Origin: Latrodectus hesperus
Lineage: Eukaryota > Arthropoda > Arachnida > Araneae > Theridiidae
DNA: 64,000 nucleotides
Assembly: GCA_037975125.1 (NCBI GenBank)
Contig: JAJQOW010000014.1
Location: 22,207,914-22,271,913 of the forward strand
Reading direction: 5' to 3'
Shown: positions 15,901 to 24,900 of the stretch, in pieces
Numbering within the stretch: position 1 is the first letter of the stretch
How the letters are laid out: each line of letters opens with the position of its first letter
Notes under the pieces: generated by a model
Told to the model about the DNA's origin: nothing
Database searches by the model: none
Seen by the model: the letters and a program-made list of their open reading frames with translations, nothing else
Made by a program: the position numbers and the translations under genes

Positions 15901-18900
15901 AAATAAATATTAATGTGAAATATAGAAGTTTTTAATCACCAACACAAAATATTTAATATTTTTTATTTATTTATGTTCAACTGCAATATTACATAAAATA
16001 TTCTAATATATTCTAATCTATTAAACTTTATAATTTTTGATATAATTCTTTGTTTTCTGTAATTGAAATCAACCTTGAATTCTGCAGTTTCTAACAAAAT
16101 ACACTGAAAATATTTTTTTCATTTGAAAGAATCATAAAAATGTTCCTCAAAATAAAAAGTAATATCATCTGATGAAATTATTTTTATTAGGATATATAGG
16201 GTATTTTTTATACTATAACTGTCAATAAATTTTTTATTTTGAGTCTTCAACTGATTCATTTTATTTTATATAATTTTTTATTGGTTGAATTCAACTTTTA
16301 TGCATACAGCAGCATAATTTATATAAAAAAGACAAGTGTTTTTATTTATTTATTTGATAGTATTGTAAAGGTGAAATCATTTTGTTTAAATGATTTATTT
16401 TCTAAAAGAAATATTAGAATTATATTGAATAACAGTCTTTTTATGATTTAGCTATTTTTTAATGAAAAACATATTCTACACATTTATTAGAATAATACTA
16501 TGCTCGGATTGTTTTCAATGCATGCATAAGACGTGTTTTATCATAATTTACACAAATACTTGTTACATTTGTTAACCAAATTCATTTTTATTCGCAAATA
16601 TTTATGAAAAGATATTTTTTTTAAAGTTTTTTCATTTTGAGACATCTCAATTACCAAATGGTAACACCAGGTTGGACTATCTTGGATTCAATCTGAGCTA
16701 TTGTCCTTGTATAAGAAATCAATGTAGTAATATGCTTTTTGCATATTAATAAATTTTCTGGATTTCTCTTGTACAATATGGACCTTTGAAAAGTCTTCCT
16801 CTCTCCTGAAAAGTAAATATGTAGATACTTGAAATATTGTTAGAATAGTTTTTGGTTTTTAGGAAAACTAAGAGTCAAAATATCTATTACTTTCGATTTA
16901 ACTCCTTTAGAAGACACACTGATAGTCTCCCAAAATATTTTATTAAATTTATTATTTTATTAATTTTCAAAAACTCATTAACCACAAATATGAACTAAAA
17001 GGCGGAATACAATGTATATTAAAATTATAAAATTATTTGTTGAAAATTTTGTCAATAGTTTTCAATGTCAACCACTTTTGGTGTCCAAATATAAAATGTA
17101 TGAAAATTTATATAATGTGTGTGTGTGATTATTTTTAATGAAGTAGTTAATTACTAATATGTGTATTATCTTTTTTAAACTTTATTTTGCTCATTTATAT
17201 TATTACCATCAGATAATGTTTTATTTTGCAATTATTTGCTAATAAACATTATTATTTTCAAAATCTTGCATTCTTTAAACTACAATAATTTATGGGTTTT
17301 AGGGGTAAGAAAATTCAACCATCTGTATTCCCCGGAAGTGATGTTGAAACAGGACAAGGTAATGATCTAAATTTGGGAAAGCTCACTGAAAAAGAAAGAC
17401 GAGAAGCATCTTTACCCATAGAAGTTTTTGGATTACCAATGGTAATCATTAATACACACTTTAATCTTTACAAATTGATGTTTTCTGGTTATCAATGGTA
17501 TGTACAAATTAATACCTCACAGAGACAATCTTTTATTTAATTTTCATTTTATTTGATATTAAATTAAGTGTTGTAAAAGTAAATTAGACTTTGTATTTTT
17601 TACTAGTGATATTTATAAAAAATATCGTTTTGTTAAAATATATCTAGAATCAAAGGATTGGGTTTATTCTGGTGATATTGAAAATGTTGCCAGTCTAACA
17701 AGTATAAAAATATTTTTATGCTTTTATAGAATTTGATGGTCATTGTTTACGATAGATATTTTAAGCCACTTTCGTATAGTGTTATTGATTTTAAACAATT
17801 TTTTAAAACATTTTGACTGTTATAATTGTTTGTTTTTTTAAAAAATATTTTTAGAATAGTAATAATCTTGAATTTTTCATAATCATTGTCATCAATATTT
17901 TTTATAGTAACTATATATGAAAAATTTTTTTAATGAATAGTATGATTTTATACACTATTATTTAGTATATTATTTAGTATAATGGAAAACATACTTCAAA
18001 AATGCTTTATTGAAATACATTTATTTAATACATTTTCTTTACCATAGCTCTAATTATGAATATTTTCTGAATTCTTGAGAATTCTTAAAAATAAATCTTT
18101 AATGTGGCATATTTAAATTAATGTTTGTTAAAAACTTTTTGAAATGCTACTTTTTAAAGAAAATTTCTTTGAAAAAGATTTTCCTCAGCTATTATTAATG
18201 ATTGATAAAAATAATATTTAATGACAGTTGAAAGTATGGGACTACAATCATAAATTTTAAGTTAACAACAGAAATTTAACTTTAAGTTAATTCTGGAATT
18301 AATTTAATTGCCTGAAAAATAACAATATTTACCTTTCATTGAAATTTTTTTAACTATTAATAATTCATTGAAATGATTTACTAACAACAGCTAAGTATAT
18401 TTTGTGAATATTTGTGTGATTTTATTATATAATGAGTTCATTCTGTTTTATTTTAATTTAACGTAATTGAATTTATAGGTTTGAAAATTTTTAGACTATT
18501 TTAAAATATTATTCTAATTATGTTAAAGGTTGAGAAGATGTATTCAAAATCTTTCAACCAGAGAGAAGATGCTATGAAAGAGCTTCAAATGTTTTTGGAG
18601 AAGTACCAGAAAAAGGGAAAATTTCATCCTCCAAATGATGTTATTAAAGCTGCCGCTTTTATTTTGCAAAAAGCTTTGTGTGATAAAGTGTTTTCTGTAA
18701 ATATTTTTTTTTCTTTTTTGGTGCGATAAAATTATGTGTAATACTAAAATTCTAATTTTCAAAATTTAATGTAGGGAAAAAGGAATATAAACATTTATAC
18801 CACTAACAATTATTTTTGAAACTGATTGTTAAGTTTATTATAAGAATGGAAATTTTATATTTTTGAAACCACTATGACAAATTTATATTAAGTATATATT

Positions 18901-21900
18901 ATACAATGCAACATGTGATTTATTCTTTATAATTTTAATTCTAAAATTTTAAAAATTTATATTTATTTTATTTTATTTATTTATGATATATGTTGAATAA
19001 AATATAGCTTATATAAAACATGAAATAATAATTATGTTTGAGAATATTTATATAAAAAAAATTGGATTGATATACACTTTGTGAAAGGATAAGCTAAAAA
19101 AGATATAAAAGAAATGAAATATAGTGAAATTTGTGCTACTTTTAATGTTATAGTATTTTTTGACCTTTTGTATGAAAGACTTCATTAAAAATTTATGTTA
19201 AATACATAATCAGCATTTTTCTATTCTAATTTAGACTGATTTAAATTTTTCATTCTGAAAGCAAATGTATCTTTATTTTCCAATTTATCATCATTTGTCA
19301 TGTAATAATTTTGGTAATATTTGAGTAACATAACTATGTAAAACACAGAAGATTATACCATTTTGAAATGTATAGTATATTACAATTTAGCTTGTCAATC
19401 TGTTCTGAATGATATATTTTTAAACATTCATTTTTATTTTTAATTTTGCTAGTTATAATAATTAAAATATTTCATGGTAAATTTTTCAGATATATTCATC
19501 AGCTTTGAACATTCTGGCTTATTGTTTCCAGTCCTTTATTCCTACTCATCAGTAAGTGCTCAAACAATTTTTTTCCTAATTTGTATAAAAAGGTCTACAA
19601 AATGGATTTTTTTTACCTATATATCAATATATCACAAAATTGTTTTTTTTTAGTTTAACTTCATAGTTTCTTTAAAGTGTAATAATAGAAATAGAAAATC
19701 TAACTTTGAGTTTCTTAAATGTTATATATTTCTCAGCATTTGTTAATACTTTTCTACCCAGAATTTATTACTTTTATTTTATAAATGCCAAAATAATCAA
19801 CTGACTTTAATAGTTTTCAGACTTTTAAGTGCATAAATATCTGATATGAGTCTAATTTGTGCTGGCTCAAAACATTCAGTGAAACAGGAACTAATCAATG
19901 AACTTGAGGTTAAAACAATTTGCTCCAAGTATTCATATTTAAAACATACTCCAATTTGATCATATTTAATAGAGCCTGTATGTATAAAAATGCATATATG
20001 TTACTTTCTTGTCGATACTTTCCATGATAATAACAGCACCTGATCAACATATATTTTAGATAATTTCTGGAATGAATATTTCAGTTTCACATGAAGATTG
20101 TCTGTTAAAATAATATAAAATTGCTTTAAACCACCAAATAAGCTGAAATATTGTCAAAACTGCATGTGATAAATTTCTTTAAAAAAGCATACCCTCTCAT
20201 TTTTTTTACTTATTTATGTATTTTTTGATAATTGTTGAATATAATTATTACACAGGGCATAAATGACTCATTCTTATTAAAAAGGCTATAATTTCAAAGT
20301 ATTTTCTATATGCATCTGTGCATATGTCATCAGATATGTGGAAAAAACCATAAGTTTACCAAGTTTGTATTGTGTATTCCTGCTGTCAAAATAAGTTATT
20401 ATTTTCCTGATTGAATGAGACAGTACGAGATTAATACGAATTGAAAATAGGAGAAAACAAGAAAAAATTGTTCCTGAATGTTAGTTGTTCATATTTATAG
20501 TTATACAATACTCTCTTTGAAAAAGAAGTATGGAAAAGAATCGCCATGTAAACAAAGCATTTTGTGTTACCATTGGCAATTCAACAAAATTAGTTACTTG
20601 TTACAAAATGAATGGAATTAGTTCAATTATTATCTGGATGTGTGTCATGTCAATAGTCATATAATAAACATTTAAAAAAAGTGTATAAGCTTGGAAAATT
20701 TGGGGCTTTTCATATATCTTTACGTGTATATGTGTAATTTTTTTAAAAATAGTCTTTTCAAAAGGAATAAATGTAGTAGTAGGGATAATTCATATATGTT
20801 ATTTTAATATATAATTGTAAAAGAAAAATATCTCACTTAGACATTTTGACTAAGACTTTTATATTTACACTCTTTCAGAGTATCAAAGCCAGAAACAACA
20901 TTTCTTGTTGAACAGAGCATGCCTGAAATAATTACAAAACTGGGTGATACCGTAAGTGTAGCTTATAAACATACGTAATAGTTACTTTAAGCAAATGAAC
21001 TATGATATACATTATGAATCATACCTATGTTCTTAATCTTGACTCTACAGGCACCAAGATTAAAGAATGCTTCCATGGATTATTTGACAAGTCAGCTTCC
21101 ACATTCTGAACTTGAGGTAATTTTAGTGAGGGCAGTTTGCAAAAATGATAATGTTTGTTATACCAAAATATACTAATATTAGGTTGGTGCGTATGAAATG
21201 TCGGATTCTCTTTACATGCGGACGTTTTCCTCCCTGGTTTCGTTATACTTTTGTATTTGGCATAACCTCATTCATACTCGTATTGTCCATTGCCAGAGAC
21301 TCATTTCAGCAAAATAGGTTTTCTCGAAGGTCTTCCCTTTTTTATTTCTTTTGAGTTTATTGCCGATATGAATTCTGCCGACATTCGCGTCATTTTCTTA
21401 TATGAGTACAAACTTGGTAATAGTGCTGCAAAAGCTGCACGCAACATAAACCAAGCGTTTGGGGAGAATACGGTTAACGATCGGAAAGTGCAGCGTTGGT
21501 TCGAAAAATTTCGGACTGGCGATTTTTCACTGCAAAATGAGCCGCGCGGAAGACCCAAAACGTCTGTGAAGAATGATGACCTGAAGGCTCTAGTGGAAGC
21601 GGATCCAGCCGTATCCACGAGGGAACTTGCTATCAGGATGAAAGTTGACCATACAACGATATTGAGACACCTTTCTGAGATTGGCAAGGTTAAGAAGATG
21701 GACAAGTGGGTACCGCACGCACTGACAGAGCGAAATAAGCTGGATCGGTTAAACGTATGCTCATCATAGCAGCATCCACCATATTCACCGGATCTCTCGC
21801 CGACCGATTTTCATTTTTTCAAGCATTTAGAGCTGTTTTTAAGGGGCAAACACTATGAAAATGAAGACAGTCTAAAAACTCGATATCAGAGTTTATTAAT

Positions 21901-24900
21901 TCTAAAGACCAAAATTTTTTAAGACAGGCATCTACGCTTTAAAATTTCGTTGGGAGAAGTGTATTGAAGCGAATGGAGCATACTTTGATTGAATAAACAG
22001 CTTTTGAAGAAAGATATGCAGTTTTATACAATCACTTAAGAATCCGACATTTCATACGCACCAACCTAATATTATATAGTTGATAGCCGAAATTTTTAAA
22101 ATTTCCTTTTGAGTATCTGCAGAAATTTGACAACTTGATAAAGGATAAGCTTCGGTCATATATCTCAAGGTAATAAAGCTAGAAAACTTCCCAAATCATT
22201 CTGTCTGATCTGGAGAATAGAAATAAAGTAAACATCATTTCTCATTGTTTGATGATGTCTAGGATAAACTTGTAACCTTCTACTTTGAAGAATACATTCA
22301 ATTTTGCAATAAAAGTTATCCCAATAGTGGCAAGTTATTTGAGTATCATTTCTTTAGTGCCATTTGGGAGGACTTTTTAAAAATAATGTACCCTTTTCAT
22401 TGTTAACAAAGAAAAATAAAAGCTTTTAACATTCATGCTAACAGATGTAAATGCTAAAGATGAAAATGTAATACCCATACCTTGTTTATTCAACAATAAC
22501 TAGGATTGAACCTGGAAATTTCCACTCTGAAGAGTAAAATCCTATCATCAGATCTGGTAATTCTCTTATGCTACTAGAACACATATCTTAGTTTAGTGTG
22601 GTAATTTTGTTTTTCTTTCTTTACATTTCTTATGTTTTGTTTCTATTTTTGGCATACTTTTGTATAAATGCAATAAGCAATAAGTCGTGGATAGTGTCAT
22701 GACTGAAAACTGTTGTAAGACATTTAAATATCCATTGTGCTCTGACATACAGAGAACTTTCTCATTTATGGTGAGCCTCATTTGTGTGTTGCAGGGGAGG
22801 GGGGAAAGCCAGAAACAAAAAACCAAGCACTCTCTTTGCTTGAGAAAAGCAAAAATCTCCTGTTTAACAAGGTTAGGATCACTAGCAGTAACAAAATATT
22901 ATCAATCAAAATTTTTGTGCCAAGCTATAATACATGTATCCATAATCATGTATGTAAATATTCCCAAATAATTAATTAATCTTTACCAAGACTACATTAT
23001 TATTTCTAAAAACAGTTCTTTGACTAAACTTTGGAAAAATTATAAAAAACTTATGAATGAATTACTAATCTATAAAAATTGTATTTATTTCCAAAAAATC
23101 ATAGGTTTATTTTATGCCAAACCATTGAAATTTATAGTTGTTGGAAACACAATAGTTAATTGATACCAACATCAACATTATTTATTTTTTTAGATTAGAG
23201 TTTCCTGTTTTTGATCATACTCTTATTTCAAACATGAAAACATAAAACTTTTTAATATAATTTTGCAAAGATTAAAATGCTGGAAAATTTGGTTACTTAT
23301 AGATTAAATTTATAGTTATAGAAATTTTAAATTTTGAATTTATATTTGTCATGATTAAAATATTATTTTTATTAAATAAATAATTTAAAATTTAAATAAA
23401 ATATCTTCTGAATACCATTTTACAATACCAAGAAAATATTTGAATTTTTATATTTCCACTTTCTTGTCATGGTTTAAGTAAACAGTTTTCCCCAAGCTAA
23501 TGAAATGCATTATATTGTAAATATTTTATTGATTGTATTATCCTATCCTTGTGTTATTACATTAAGCATTTAAGTGTTATTTGAATACATTTCTGTACTC
23601 TCAATTCTCTTTTTTATTTTTAATTCACTAAATTCTATCGTATAATTTCAGAATTTGCAAATAATTCCTGTTTATGTGCTGAGTCCACTTCAAAACAATC
23701 CCAATGTCCGTTTAGCTGTTGGGAGATGTGAGCTGGTAGAGAAGCTCGTGAAACTTTATCCACCTAAAACTCACAAGTAATTTTATTGTATCATTAATTC
23801 AGTACTTTGTAAGTTCTGTTTTTTGAATATAGATTATGATATATTGGTTAAAAATTACTTTAATTGTTTGCTATTTCTTTAATATTATATTTTAAACTGT
23901 ACAGCTTTTGTTTGCAGCTTTTCATTGTGATTACAACTATAGAAATTCATTTAGATTATTTTAACCAAGTAGCTTAAAGTCTATTGTAATTCATTTTAAT
24001 ATCCATCATATACTTGGAAAACTCCCATGCACCCACACTGACAGATATGCATTCAAAAGGCAGAAGTTACATGTCCATCTCTCACTGTACAATAGCAGCT
24101 AGGATCAAAGCCAGGAGCTGTACAGTGTTCTATAGAGTGCAGTATTTTCACTAGGCCATTCTAAGCCTCATTTAAATTATTTACAACTTTAGTGTGAATA
24201 TTAAGTGGTGATAATTATTATCCTATTGGGAATCAAGAGCTGCATAACATTTATTGTTTTTACCGTTGCATTTTCTTTTAAATTTATCAAAAAATTTGTT
24301 ATAGGTTTTAATTTTTTTATTTATGTATAAGACACAGATGAATATTTTAAGTTGAACAGTACTTAGAGATTATGAAAATATTTTCTGGCCTTAACTATTT
24401 TATTGGTGTGGTGAATTTTAATAGTAATGCAGAACCCATTTTCTTCTCTATTAAATAAAATTTTCTTAATCTTTGAATTACTCCAAAATGTTAAGTGATT
24501 AATTGAATTTGGTTTCTTTTCTAAGTTTTATATAATTTTTTTGGAAACAACTCTATTCTGTTTTGTGTTTTAGGAATATTGTCATGTCTGTTTTGTGTTT
24601 TAGGAATATTGTCATGTCTGTTTTGTGTTTTAGGAATATTGTCATATTGAGTTGTATGTGTGTTTGGTTTCAAATCTAATTTAAAGTATTGCTCACAATT
24701 GAATTAATATATGAAATATAATTTTAGAGTGACAAGCCAAACCATAAAAAAAAAGTCTGTAGTTAGAAAGATTCTGAAAATTTCGTTAGATTTTAAAATT
24801 ATATTTACATTACATTTGTCTTCACATACTCTTAAAATAATGAACTTTGTTCCCCTTTTTAATTATTTAGTTTTCATTCTCAGAAGAAATGTTCTATACT

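Noticed and set aside
18544..18762. Open frame on the - strand
   Set aside because: It lies opposite CEP104 exon 13 and has no motif, so it is a shadow.
21301..21705. 134-codon open frame on the - strand
   Set aside because: It is the antisense shadow of the mariner transposase N-terminus.
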